From contig JANUWF010001937.1 of assembly GCA_026120185.1 (NCBI GenBank), positions 3,253,501-3,317,500 of the forward strand: DNA of 64,000 bases, written 5' to 3'. The stretch is from Voacanga thouarsii. Taxonomy: Eukaryota; Streptophyta; Magnoliopsida; Gentianales; Apocynaceae. The translations under genes were made by a program, and so were the position numbers. The notes below the pieces were generated by a model. The model searched no databases and had not been told where the DNA came from. It saw only the letters and a program-made list of their open reading frames with translations. This document shows, in pieces, positions 33,895 through 45,299 of the stretch (position 1 is the stretch's first letter; each line of letters starts with the position of its first letter).

Positions 33895-34875
33895 CACCAC
33901 AGGAAAAATCGCCATTTGCGACGGCCAAAAACCGTCGCAAAACCGTCGCTGACCGTTTTTGCGACGGTTTTGCCACGGTTTTGGCCGTCGCAAAAAACGA
34001 CGTCGCAATTTGCGATGGCCATGGGAAACCGTCGCAAATTGTGACGGTTTTGCGAGGGCAAAAAAAATTCGTTGCTATTTACGACGGTTTTGCGAGGATT
34101 TTGCGACGAATATTTTTGGTCAAACTTCACCAGAGGAATAATTTTTGCGACGATTTTGCGACGAAAAATAGTGACTCCTCGCAAAACCGTCGCAAATTGC
34201 GACGGTTTTGCGAGGGTCAACTTTGTGCCCTCGCAAAACCGTCGCATATTTGCGAGGGTTTTGCGAGGGTAAACTTTGTGCCCTCGCAAAACCGTCGCAA
34301 ATTTGCGACGGTTTTGCGAGGGCCAACTTGTGCCCTCGCAAAACCCTCGCAAATTTGCGAGGGTTTTGCGAGGGCTATGAGTTTGGACCCTCGCAAAACC
34401 GTCGCAATTTGCGACGGTTTTGCGAGGGCCACCTTGTGCCCTCGCAAAACCCTCGCAAATTGCGATGGTTTTGCGAGGGCACAATTAACCCCAGTTGTGA
34501 CCCTCGCAAAACCCTCGCAAATTGCGATGGTTTTGCGAGGGCACAATTAACCCTAAGTTGTGACCCTCGCAAAACCCTCGCAAATTGCGACGGTTTTGCG
34601 AGGGCACAATTAACCCCAAGTTGTGACCCTCGCAAAACCGTCGCAATTTGCGAGGGTTTTGCGAGGGCACAAGGGAACCGTCGCAAATTGCGAGGGTTTT
34701 GCGAGGGCCACCCTTGTGCCCTCGCAAAACCCTCGCAAATTGCGACGGTTTTGCGAGGGCACAATTAACCCCAAGTGTGACCCTCGCAAAACCGTCGCAA
34801 TTTGCGAGGGTTTTGCGAGGGCCACGACTTCAGCCCTCGCAAAACCCTCGCAAATTGCGAGGGTTTTGCAATAAA
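33895..34875. repeat. Left subterminal array of family B: about a dozen near-perfect palindromes
   Basis: From about 34167 each unit is an inverted repeat of roughly 41 bp with arms CCCTCGCAAAAC(C/G)TCGC meeting at aaatt, followed by a spacer such as cacaattaaccccaagttgtga. CpG sites are largely intact, unlike the decayed array at 7861-9894. Open frames on both strands across it (for example 33861-34550 and 34375-34764) are repeat translation, not genes. Confidence 0.93.
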
Positions 34876-35121
34876 TTTTTTTTATTATTATATTTATTTT
34901 AATTTATTACCCTATAAATCAACCCTGAAATATTATACAAATAAATATCAACAGTATGTTCATAATCCAAAAAAATACTATAAAAAATTAAAAATAAACC
35001 CAAATAAATATAATTAAATATTAAAATATAATATAAAATACATAATAAGTATCTAAAAAAGTAAAATAATTCACAAAAATAAGTAATAGTGTATAAAGAG
35101 TATAAAATAAATATAACAAGT

Positions 35122-36786
35122 CTATGTAAGCAATGAAGGAGCAGCTGCAGAAGGAGGTGGAGGAGGGGAACGAGAGCCACTACGTGGGCCCGGTGCTCAT
35201 CAACTGGATCAAATCCATCGTCAACATTTGGATCTTCATCTTCAGCATTAGCAGCCGCAATGCGCGCTTCTATCTCCTCTATGGATGGCATAGATGGTGC
35301 AGGAATACCCATTTTGTCCGACATAGCTGCCATCCAACCACCAAATGTAGACTGCTGTTGCTTCATGAAGTCCCGGTACAAGTCTATTTGTCGATTGAAT
35401 CTCCGCTCAGCCTGTTGAACCCTTTGCTCTACTAGATGTCCAATATCAACTTCTGTAGGAGAAGATGCATGCGAGTCCACTTTGAGACAGTCTAGTTCGA
35501 ACATGTGTCGCCTCTGAGCCTAACCCAAAACTCGTCCCCTTTTGAACCCGCCTTGTGCCTTTACAAACATGGCTTTTTCATCAAGAGGAACAACAGAGTT
35601 TACAGAGTCACTAGACTCGGACTGAGGAGTGCTCTGTATGAGATTTCGCACCTCATCCTAAAAAAAAAAAAGAATTGTCAATAGTAATTATCAAAATAAA
35701 ATACAAATTCCACACAGTATAAAGAATTTCAACATATTTAATCTATATAGTACCAATGTCTGGCGAGATCGCTCACTGACAAACTGACCCTTTTGTGGCC
35801 CGCTCTGAAAGACATGTAATGTCTCAAACATGTCTGTGTAGCTAAAAGAACTCCCCTCCTTGGCCCGCTACATTTATGTTAACACAATGTAATCATTACA
35901 ATCTTACATAAATTTGTAATAAAACAATTTAGATTAATAATTAATTAAGGCATGTAGGTGAATTACCAAACGGTCCTCGTGTTCTGTGAACGAAATAGAC
36001 CCTCCAGTATGGGTGCAGACTACTCCCACGATTCTTTTTGTTGGTGGATGAGAGCTTCGATACTTCTCCGATCTCCAGTACTCGCAAATGTCATTCCAAT
36101 ATCGTGCCTCTATCCAATGAGGACATACCCAATCATCCCTCTTCCTCAACCTAGACATTATGTCCGAAAATCGCGTCCGACACTTCTTTTCCCAATTTGA
36201 TCGAATTAGCGAAGCATACTCTTCCCTCCACCGAAAATATTTCTGCATGATCATGATTAAGATTTCGATTAACATATAACATAGTACTTAAACGATAAAA
36301 AATACTCAAAAATTGCTTACCCCAAATTCTTGAAACCATAAGTCTCGCACGGTTATCGGGACGTGCGTGTATGTCGGATACGAACCAGTGAAGTACTGCT
36401 TGTATTATATTTGAAATTTCTCGGACACATTTGTCCGAGCCAGTGAACCTATTTTTGGTGCAATGACAATGTACAATATAGTTATGTTAATCTCAAAAAT
36501 AATAATAATAATTGAACTAATAATCAACATCTTACAAAGTATGAATATGTTACTTACCCGTTTCCCCGTGGAACAATCCAAGGTCGGGAGTCCGTAACTT
36601 GCAACCCAACGAATGCGAAGTCGAAGCGAGCGGATGATTGAAAAGCCGGGGATGGTACTCCCTCATCTCCAATAGAGCCATGTAATGAAGGAGGCACTGA
36701 AAGCCTTTGTAGTTGAGTAGGGGATGGAGTATAAGGCTCCTGACCCTCCTGACTCCCCTCCCTCAATGATCCTTCATTAGAAGACA
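35122..36786 (-). pseudogene. Transposase_24-type second gene (TnpA-like) of family B, five exons
   Basis: Exons on the minus strand with consensus splice sites: 36786-36558 (MSSNEGSLREGSQ ... RPWIVPRG), 36448-36321 (FTGSDKCVREI ... RDLWFQEFG after a one-base shift), 36245-35967 (YFRWREEYASLIRSNWEKK, WIEARYWNDICEYW, THTGGSISFTEHE), 35867-35754 (SFSYTDMFETLHVFQSG, GQFVSERSRQT), and 35657-35122 (AQGGFKRGRVLG, then EVDIGHLVEQRVQQAERRF, GWMAAMSDKMGI, and an Asp/Glu then Pro-rich tail). Exon layout and sequence match the family C gene at 60215-62009. The THTGGSISF-HE block is the Transposase_24 hallmark. The protein probably binds the palindromic arrays. Single-base shifts in exons 2 and 5 and one stop after GRVLG break it; otherwise it is well kept. 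Confidence 0.86.
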
Positions 36787-37004
36787 TTGCTAAAGGAGAT
36801 GAAAAAAGAAAAATAAGTAACCAATAAAGACGAAGCCCACTCCAAAAGAAGGATGTAAATAACCGTGAATAAAAATGATAAAAGAATAATAACATTGAAA
36901 CGTTATATCTATTCGCTAGTTTAAAGTAATACAATAATAATGCTTTGCTGATGATGGATATGTCAAAATAAACATTGTACTTGTAAATTGAATTTTAAAA
37001 AAAA

Positions 37005-37235
37005 TTTGACAGAGTCTCCCCTATAATTGGGCATTTCCCAGGCACAAGGCCACCTCAAGATTTGACAACCAAAACGTCTGTTACAAACAACAAAGACAGA
37101 TCTTTTAAATATAGAAAAATTCAAAAGATAACTAGGGGTAATCACCCATTACCCAAGAGGAATGATCACCCATCACTCACGGGAATGATCACCCATCACT
37201 CACGGGGAATGATCACCCATCACTCACGGGGTTCC
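37005..37235 (-). repeat. Non-coding block with GATGGGTGATCA repeats, 3' copy in family B
   Basis: Four tandem copies of (complement) ccccgtgagtgatgggtgat lie at 37138-37235, and a phrase tataggggagactctgtcaa (complement, 37008-37027) sits about 110 bp away. The same pair of motifs occurs at 39030-39240 in this element, and twice in family C. Confidence 0.88.
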
Positions 37236-37637
37236 AATTAAAATGTTAGATATAGTTAAAATCAAGCTAAAAATTATAAATGCCTCTGTCCTTGTGAATT
37301 GTCCATCAATACAGACAACAATACAATATATAAACTACCTTGTTGTTTACACCACAAAAGAATATAATAAGGAATAACAAAAATCCTCCGGGCTGTACAA
37401 GTCTAAACGAAAGATTCTGCAAAAAAAAAGAAGGAGATGAGATTCCAGACAATTAGACAAAATTGTGAAACAAAATTGTATGTGATGGAATTTAAAATAA
37501 TAAAAGATTCAAGGCATGTAGATTCAAGTAACAAATAAATTGTAAGTTAAAATTTGACATGGGATAGTAATGATGCAATAGATTTCAGGATTCCCTCACC
37601 ATTAACTATATTATTTGTAAATGAATTGAAATCGGGC

Positions 37638-38600
37638 CTATTCACTAGAATCATTCTCCGATACAGACTCATCATCATCTACTGAGGTATCGCTACTCGT
37701 TTCCCATTCATCTTCTTCCTCTTCATTTATAGGAGAACTATCCCTTGTTGTTATAGCCTCATCATGAACATCCAACATTTCACTCATACCATTCTCATGC
37801 GTCAGAATACCAAGATCAACAAATAACGATATGCTTGACTTCGTCGATAGCATCTACTTCTTCTCGATAAGCTCTATCAACCACGGGTGCATCTATTATA
37901 TGTCGAGCTTTGGTTTTGCAAACTGCCAACCAATCGGATCTTGGCCTCTTACTCCCTGGATATGATGCATAATACACTTGGATAGCTTGTTGAGCTAGAA
38001 CAAATGGATCATAGTTAGCATAGCTCCTTTTGTGGTTAATTTCTACAAGATTATACTGCGGATGTACCCTCGTACCACGATTCAATGTTTGATCAAACCG
38101 AGTGACATTTAAAAAGAACAATGCTTTGCTTGTGGATTACCAGGAAATTGCACTTCAATAATCTCATTTAACACTCCATAGTAATCGGGTCCCGATGCGT
38201 CATTTCCAATCCCTTTCACGCAAACACCACTATTAACTCGTTTTCTTTCCCTCCGCATAATCATGAGTGTGAAATCGGTAACCATTAATTATGTACCCAC
38301 TATATGATTTCACTAGTCTTGACGGACCCCAAGCAAAGTTCCTCAAGCATTCATTTGTAACCATATTTTCTGAATCTTGTACCTAAAAAACATTAGACAA
38401 GTTAACCTCGTAATTATGAAAGTTATAGCATTATGAAACTCCATTGAATCCCCAATGGAGTTCCAAATGCAAGTTATTATCTTATGAGACTTACATATCC
38501 ACTAAACCATTCTGCAAATTCAAGGCTGATACTTCTATTGATTTCTATCTCTGATATAGTCGGAGCCAGACTTCGTAAGTGTGCCGTGAATGCCCTGTAA
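37638..38600 (-). pseudogene. DUF4216 3' part of the TNP2 unit, family B
   Basis: Minus strand, from about 38600: LRSLAPTISEIEINRSISLEFAEWF, then FAWGPSRLVKSYSGYIINGYRFHT, VTRFDQTLNRGTRVHPQYNL, VEINHKRSYANYDPFVLAQQA, VYYASYPGSKRPRSDWLAVCK, and a highly acidic tail ending SVSENDSSE-stop (37638). This is the DUF4216 domain and tail, very close to family C (58237-59140). One frame change lies near 37830 and others between 38121 and 38290. The upstream transposase core that should precede it is absent. Confidence 0.87.
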
Positions 38601-39890
38601 TGCATTAGAATTAGATGGAATGAGTCAAAATCATTATGATGTATATTATTCTTATTTTAAATACTATTAAATAAGAGGTCCAAAACATAGAATTTACAAT
38701 TGCTATCGTTGGATACAGTTACACCTTCAATATATACGTTTTAACCAAGTATTTAATCTTAATTGAGGAATTTGATTAAGATTAAATACTATTAAAGCTA
38801 ATTATATTCTTATTTTAACTCTCTCTATAACGTATATTATTCCTGCTATTATTAACATCGACCTATATATGAAATTATTATTATTACTCATTTCATTACT
38901 CCTATTCTTATTCTTATTAGCAATATTATTTTTAATAATAATGCTATTATGGGATATATACTCATGCTCAATCGAATAATACACTCCAAGATAAGGGTAG
39001 TTATTCTATTCCACATTAAGTAGCGGCAGATTTTGAAAAAAATTTTGTAGAGTCTCCCCTGTAATTGGACATTTTCCGGGCACAAGGCCACCTCAAAATT
39101 ATACAATCAAAATGCAATTGCAAACAACAAAGACAGATCATTCATTTATACAAAAAAATAAATAAATAAATAAAAGGATAACTAGGGGTAATCACCCATT
39201 ACCCAGGAGGAGTAATCACCCATTACTCACGGGGAATCCAACATTTGAATTCAACAAAAAGGCAATTTATATGAACAACACGCACATCCTACATCTTCAT
39301 AATCTAAGGAAACGGATTTCTCACATAAAAGAGCCTTCAAAGCATTCTACTAGAGTTAAATCTTCCACTAGAGAGACTAATATATTATTATAATCAAGTA
39401 ATAAGATTACTAAACTAATTAGAAATCAACCTTCCTATTATGGCATCATAACCAATCAAATTAATTTATAAGGGTTTATATAGCTAAAACATAGTTCTCA
39501 TATAATTTGATCAAAGTAGTAATTTTTTTATAACGGGGTAAAAAAGAGTGCACTATAAGTATAGATCAAAACACATTGAATGTTAAAAAAGGACAACAAT
39601 TCCAACTAACAATTTAGCAATTCCAGTTCACAATTCCAAATTTAAATTGTTTTTCTCACATCAAACCACCATCATGTCACTCACAATCTCCTCAAACTCA
39701 ACCCCAACATCAATACAACTTTTATACATCAATTCAAACTCTGCTCATTCACAAATAATCGCCCAAATTTCAAAGCTTCGGGGAAATGAAAATCTGCCCA
39801 AAGTTTATAAGATAATGAAGTAGCTCAAAGAGATAAATTCTAACTACTTACCCAAACGAATCAACTTCGACAACGACACGATGATAGCAC
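38601..39890 (-). other. Leader/promoter-side DNA of family B with the deletion junction
   Basis: In the family C element about 3 kb of TNP2 coding DNA lies between the equivalents of 39030 and 38600; here there is only about 430 bp of AT-rich DNA, so the deletion junction is within about 38600-39030. The stretch 39590-39800 is similar in type to 54540-54720 of family C. No domain is found in the small open frames. Confidence 0.6.
39030..39240 (-). repeat. Non-coding block with GATGGGTGATCA-type repeats, 5' copy in family B
   Basis: On the minus strand: repeats of gtgagtaatgggtgatta (39185-39236) then ggtggccttgtgcccgga and aggggagactctacaa (39036-39095). It is the partner of the block at 37005-37235; the two lie on either side of the DUF4216 part. 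Confidence 0.85.
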
Positions 39891-39894
39891 AGGG

Positions 39895-40375
39895 AATGGC
39901 GGCGCCGAGCGAGGAGCGGGCTGAAGGGGGTAGGAAGAGCGGGGGGAGTTGAGGGGGGCGGCTGCGGGATGGGGGGAGTTGAGGGAGGGGGCGCGGGGGT
40001 GGGGGGCTGCGGGATGGGCGCGGGGAGGGGGCGCGGGGGTGTGGGGGAGTTGAGGGAGGGGGCGCGGGAGGGGGCGGGGAGGGGGCGCGGGGAGGGGGCC
40101 GCGGGGGTGTGGGGGGGTTGAGGGAGGGGAGTTGAGGGGGGGCTGCGGGATGGGGGGAGTTGAGGGAGGGGCCGCGGGATGAGGGAGGGGGAGCGGGGAG
40201 GGGGCGCGGATGAGGGAGGAGGGAGCGGGAGGGGGCGCGGGATGGGGGGGTCGCCGGCGGGGAGAGGGAGGGGGAGCGGGAGGGGGCGCCGGATGGGGGG
40301 GTGCCGTGAGGGAGGTGAGGGAGGGGAGTTGAGGAGGAAGAAGGAAGGGGGAAGAAGGAGGGAAAAAAAAAAAAA
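39895..40375 (-). promoter_or_regulatory. GC-rich leader block of family B (G-rich on plus, C-rich on the gene strand)
   Basis: About 450 bp of gggggagttgagggagggg and gcgcggg repeats, in strong contrast with the AT-rich surroundings. It occupies the same place relative to the genes as the C-rich block 54173-54530 of family C, upstream of the TNP2 start, so it is probably the promoter or leader. The open frame at 40179-40406 (Gly/Arg-rich) is repeat translation. Runs of four or more G could form quadruplexes on the template strand. Confidence 0.6.
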
Positions 40376-41042
40376 AGAGGGAGTGAAAAATTTTGGAAAT
40401 TTTTAATTTTTTTTTAAATTTCTAGCTATTTCGTCGCAATTTGTGACGAAAAAATAAAATCCTCGCTAATTTCTCATAAATTAATACGAATAATATTATA
40501 AATCGATCTATACATTATAATTTTTATTATTTTTTAGTGATTCTAATAATAATATTATTATGTAAATTATTTTTCTTTATATATTTTAATTTATACACCA
40601 CTTAATCAAATAAATAGATAAAAAAATTAGAATATGTATATATATAACTATATAGTATAATATATATTAATATGTTCGAGATGAATAACATTACAAATCG
40701 ATCTCTACATTATAATTTTCAATATTTTTTTTAGTAATCTCAACAATAATAACGAGTATTTGAATTGTTTTTCTTTACATATTTTATTTTATACACTACT
40801 TAACAAAATAGATATATTAAAAAATTGGACATATGTATATACATAGCTAAATTAGTATAATATATATTAACATGTAGGAGACGAAGAACATTACAAATTG
40901 ATCTCTACATTATAAATTTCATAATTTTTTTAGTGATATCAACAATAATAACAGTATTTGAATTATTTTTCTTTATACACTACTTAATCAAAGTGATAGA
41001 TTAAAAAATTAGACATATGTATATATATACCTACATGTTATA

Positions 41043-41080
<38 letters not shown>

Positions 41081-41330
41081 CTAAACAGATACTTATATAC
41101 ATTATATACATATACTTATATATTAGAATAAGTATATAACATAACATAATTAACTATATACATTTACTTATGCAATACATTAGGTGTATAACATGACATA
41201 ATTACATATACAAAATTATAATAAAATGCACTAATTGAGACATGTTATTAAAAATATTTCAGTAAATTTGTCAAAATACACCATCACATAAACACATAAA
41301 GAAATTTTAAAAAAAAAATTAAAACCCTAT
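40376..41330. other. AT-rich part of family B, with a threefold internal repeat
   Basis: The phrase cattataatttttattatttttta..agtgatt..aacaataat, followed by tatacacta.ttaa.caaa, recurs three times at roughly 190-bp steps (about 40520, 40710, 40910). A (TA)n run lies at 41045-41074. The end at 41215-41300 matches 7735-7830 of the truncated copy. Confidence 0.7.
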
Positions 41331-42777
41331 TTTGTTGTAAAACCCTCGCAAATTCGTCGCAATTAGTGACGTATTAGCGGCGAATTTGCGACGAATTGGG
41401 GTTTTGAGATTTTCTATACATTTTGCCATTTATTTATTTTTTAATTAAAAATATTGACCGTCGCAAAACCCTCGCAAATTGCGAGAGCCGAAAATTCGTC
41501 TCAAAACCCTCGCAAATTGCGAGAACTTTGCGACGGATGTTCAAAAATTTTTAAAATATTTTTTTAAAAAATAATCGATCGTCGCAAATCCCTCGCAAAT
41601 TGCGAGGGTTATTGCCGTCGCAAAATCCTCGCAATTTGCGAGGGTTTGCGATGAACGTTCAATTTTTTTTAAAAATAAATTACCGTCGCAAAACCCTCGC
41701 AAATTGCGAGGGCTAACTACCGTCACAAAACCCTCGCAAATTGCGAGGACTTTGCGATGGACGTTCAAAAATTTTAAAAATATTTTTTTAAAAAATAATT
41801 TGTCGTCGCAAACCCATCGCAAATTGCGAGGGTTATTTACCGTCGCAAAACCCTCGCAATTTGCGAGGGTTTTGCGATGGAAGTTCAAAAAATTTTTTAA
41901 AAATATTTTTTAAAAAATAAATTGCACGTCGCAAAACCCTCACAAATTGAGAGGGTTTATTGGCCGTCGCAAATTGCGAGGGTTTTGCGATGGACGTTCA
42001 AATTTTTTAAAAAATATTTTTTAAAATTAAATATCCGTCGCAAAACCCTCGCAAATTGAGAGGATTATTTGCCGTCGCAAAACCCTCGCAATTTGCGAGG
42101 GTTTTGCGATGGTCGTTCAAAAAAATTTTTAAAAATATTATTTTAAAAAATAACTTGCCGTCGCAAAACCCTCGCAATTTGTGAGGGTTTATTAGCCGTC
42201 GCAAATTGCGAGGGTTTTGCGACGGACGTACGAAAATTTATTTAAAAATATTTTTTTTAAAATAACTCGCCGTCGCAAAACCCTCGCAATTTGCGAGGGT
42301 TTATTAGCCGTCGCAAAATCCTCGCAAATTGCGAGGGTTTTGCGACGGACATACTGAAAATTTATTTAAAAATATATTTTTTAAAATAACTCGCCGTCGC
42401 AAAACCCTCGCAATTTGCGATGGTTTATTGGCCGTCGCAAAATCCTCGCAAATTGCGAGGGTTTTGCGACGGACGTATCTGAAAATTTATTTAAAATTAT
42501 TTTTTTTAAAATAACTTGCCGTCGCAAAACCCTCGCAATTTGCGAGGGCATAAATACCGTCGCAAAACCGTCTCAAATAGCGATGATTTTGCTACGAATT
42601 GCGACGGGTATATTGGCCGTCGCAAACGTCGCAAAACCGTCGCAAATTGCGACGGTTTTGCGACGGTTTTGGTCAACTCGCTACTTGTTTGAAAATCGTC
42701 GCAAATTGGTCGCTATTAGCGACGGTATTGAAGCCGTCGCAAAAAATTCGTCGCAAATCTCGATTTTTCCTGTAGTG
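41331..42777. repeat. Right subterminal array of family B
   Basis: About nine units of ~110-150 bp, each with a palindrome of ccgtcgcaaaaccctcgcaa meeting its complement, an A/T spacer (tttaaaaatattttttaaaa) and a second half-palindrome. The last 150 bp carries the GACGG form (tcgcaaaaccgtcgcaaatt) before the terminus. Small open frames (41541-42828, both strands) are repeat translation. Confidence 0.92.
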
Positions 42778-42780
42778 ATA

Positions 42781-44910
42781 AGATTACAGTGTAATCCTAA
42801 AGAAGGTGTCCGCAAAAAATCTAAATGATAGACTCCCTGAACATCTTTAGGGAGCAGATTAAAACCACAGCAAAAACTAGAACTTTTAGAGGAGCAAGCA
42901 AGTTAGCAAGACCATCAGCAGGACCATTTGATTCGCGGTATACACGTGAGAACTTAATATTTTCAAAAGATAGCACCAAAATGAAGCAGCCGAAATAAAT
43001 CAAAAAAATGCCAAGGAACCTGTAAAGAAGAGGATGACATATAATGAACCAACAACTGATTATCAGATCGTACTTGCAGCCTCTTGACACCCTTTGCCAA
43101 GCATAATCTAAGACCATGGATAACAGCATAGACCTCAGCATAAAAGTGGTCCTTAAAGCCAAGGAATTTCGAGAACCCCCATAGGAAATCTCCGTCGCCA
43201 TTGCACAAGATGCCTCCTGAACCGAAAACCCCCAGGTTACCCTTGGAAGCGCCATCAATATTTAAAATCAGGTCAGCAGTATTTCCTTTTTCCCAAACTA
43301 CCTGAATGGTAGTAGGTCGTTTACGGGAGCAAAATCTAATAGAGAAGTGATGAGGAATCCCTGGTATTCTCTCAATAGGAAAAACGTTTGTAGTGAAATG
43401 AATAAACTCCTTAAGTCTACGCCACTGGACCTCTGCAGAAGCACCAACTCCTTCAAACCGAACCAACCACCTTTACTTCCATATTTCCCACAAAGTGCCA
43501 GCCAGAAAAATTCTTGAAAAACCCCGGGCGTGAGCGTGAGAAAACCACCAATTAGTGAAGAAGTGGTCCAGCTGCATGGAGACCAAAGAATTAGTATAAA
43601 TCCCAAGAATTTTAGCGGCCCTAACCCAAATATCCCAGATCACAGTATATAGCATGAAGAGGTGATTAGTAGTTTCGATTGCCCGACCACAAAAGAGAGA
43701 AAATCGAAAATCCAATGTTCTGCAAGACATTATCCAGCAGCAAAATGCCATTGTGCAACCGCCACAAAAACACCCTGACCATAGGCTGAACCCGAAAGGC
43801 TTTAATATCCTTCAGCAAACTAGAAGAAGCTTTAGTCGGTCTAATAAGGCACCAAACAGAACTGACAGAGAAGTGACCCTTAGGCGAGGGCTGCCAAATC
43901 ATACATCATAAGCAGCTGAGGTTTGCAACAGGGGCAAAGAAGAGAGTATGTGAAAGGCAATATCATCATCAACCAGAGAAAATATCCGATGGACATTCCA
44001 AAAACCATTAGATAGGCAATCTCTAACTTTCAATTCAAGATGGGAAATGGAGGAATTAATATCACAAAGGGGTCCTTTCTCTGTCCATTAATCATACCAA
44101 AAAGAACAAAGAGCCTCCCACGAGATTGTATAAGATGTGGGGTGCAGTCAAAGGAGCAATCTTGAGGATTCACCTCCAAAGTAGTGAAGAAGCTTGAGAT
44201 ACCGTGACCTGAGAAATATGGCAACCTGGCGGAACAGACTTAGCCGACATGAAATATGCCCACAAGGACAACTTCATAGAGAAAGCCTGATGAGTGTCCA
44301 CCAAATTTCTCAAATCCAAACCATTTTCTTCCCAAGGAAAACTTACTGACTTCCAGCTTCTCTAGTATCGTCTTTCTCCACAATTCGAGGAACCCTAGAG
44401 AAAATAGATAAATATCTGCTTAAGCTCATCGAAGACCGTCTTAGAAGGAGCCAGAACATGCATAATATGTAAGAGGATAGATAGAAGAACAGATCTTATT
44501 AGCTGAAGGCGTCCTGCCTGATTGAGAGCTTTAAATTTCCAGCCTTGCACCTTCTTCTTGACCTTATCAATTAAGCTATGAAAAAATATTCGCTTAGATC
44601 GACCAATGAAAAGTGGACATCCAAGATAGGTAAAGGGCTGATCCCTTCGAGCAAAGCCCAGCAAACGCTCAACAACGGAGATTCTCGAAGCAGAAGCCTT
44701 GGAAGAGATCATAAAAGAGCACTTAGAAGTATTAAGGAGTTGACCTGAAGCCTCCTGATAGTCAGCCAGAATATCCTTAATAGCCTGAAGGGATTTCTTA
44801 GCTCCAGTTGTAAATATCACCATATCATCAGCAAAGCTCAAATAAGTCACAGCAAAAGCCCTCCTAGGAACCGAGAAAGGTATAAAAAAACTGGGTAATT
44901 GATCAGAATG
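42781..44910 (-). mobile_element. LINE C (L1-type): RT C-terminal half, zf-RVT and RNase H
   Basis: Minus strand, in order: RT with VTYLSFADDMVIFTTGAKKS, TSKCSFMISSKA and TYLGCPLFIGRSKR (44900-44395); a degraded linker (44390-43910); zf-RVT (about 43902-43600) with VRVFLWRLHNGILLLDN, CRTLDFRFSLFCGRAIETTN and HLFMLY; then RNase H with LILNIDGASKGNLGVFGSGG, FYAEVYAVIHGLRLC, LQVRSDNQLLVHY and VYRESNGPADGLANLL, ending near 42828. The FADD box of RT is intact. Several frame changes are present. It is cut on its left by the family B CACTA insertion and in its RT by the MULE. Confidence 0.88.
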
Positions 44911-44920
44911 GCCCCAAATG

Positions 44921-45085
44921 GAGCCATTCATCTTCAACTGGCCCCCGTGCAGAGGAATTGTCCTAAAATAGCCTCAATGCATTCGTTAATAGCATTCTAA
45001 TTAAATTAGGACACTATTACGGAGAGCGTCCTAATTTAATTAGGACGCTTTCCGTGAATGCGTCTCTAAAATAAGGATGCTATCA
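44921..45085 (+). repeat. MULE left terminal inverted repeat
   Basis: Pairs with 51400-51550. Contains internal palindromes built from gtcctaattt and its complement, for example gcgtcctaatt meeting aattaggacgc around 45018-45042. Confidence 0.82.
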
Positions 45086-45299
45086 AGAAACGCGTCCTAC
45101 TATAGAATGCTTTCCAATGTTTGTGATTACGTTATATACACAATTTTATCATCATTTATGTTACTTAAATTATATGTATTAGCAGATGAAATTGTATTAA
45201 CTTTAAAAAATATAACAAAAGTGTGTGTAGTTAATGGATAAATCAAAAATGGGACAAAGCCAATTGCGAAATAAATTTTATTATCATTAAATAAATTTG

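Larger units (their letters stand above)
33895..42777 (-). mobile_element. CACTA transposon, family B, 8.9 kb, both termini and 3-bp target duplication
   Basis: The left end reads CACCACAGGAAAAATCG and the right end, on the minus strand, CACTACAGGAAAAATCG: one difference in 17. The flanks are ata (33892-33894) and ata (42778-42780), a perfect 3-bp duplication as CACTA elements make. Genes are on the minus strand. The order, read from the right, is subterminal array, AT-rich part, GC-rich leader, non-coding block, DUF4216 part, second non-coding block, Transposase_24-type gene, left array. The Transposase_21 and DUF4218 parts of TNP2 are missing, so it is an internal-deletion derivative. It inserted in the 3' side of LINE C. 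Confidence 0.92.

Noticed and set aside
34160..34875. Regularly spaced repeats resembling a CRISPR array
   Set aside because: Units are palindromic with similar spacers, in a plant CACTA end; spacers are not unique and no cas genes exist.
33861..34902. Several long overlapping open frames on both strands with repeated CRKTLANCDGFAR-like words
   Set aside because: They are translations of the palindromic subterminal array; all frames of it are open because the unit lacks stops.
40179..40406. Gly/Arg-rich open frame
   Set aside because: Translation of the G-rich leader repeats of family B.
41541..42828. Open frames with repeated RGFCDG / KPSQIARVLR words
   Set aside because: Same cause: subterminal repeats of family B.
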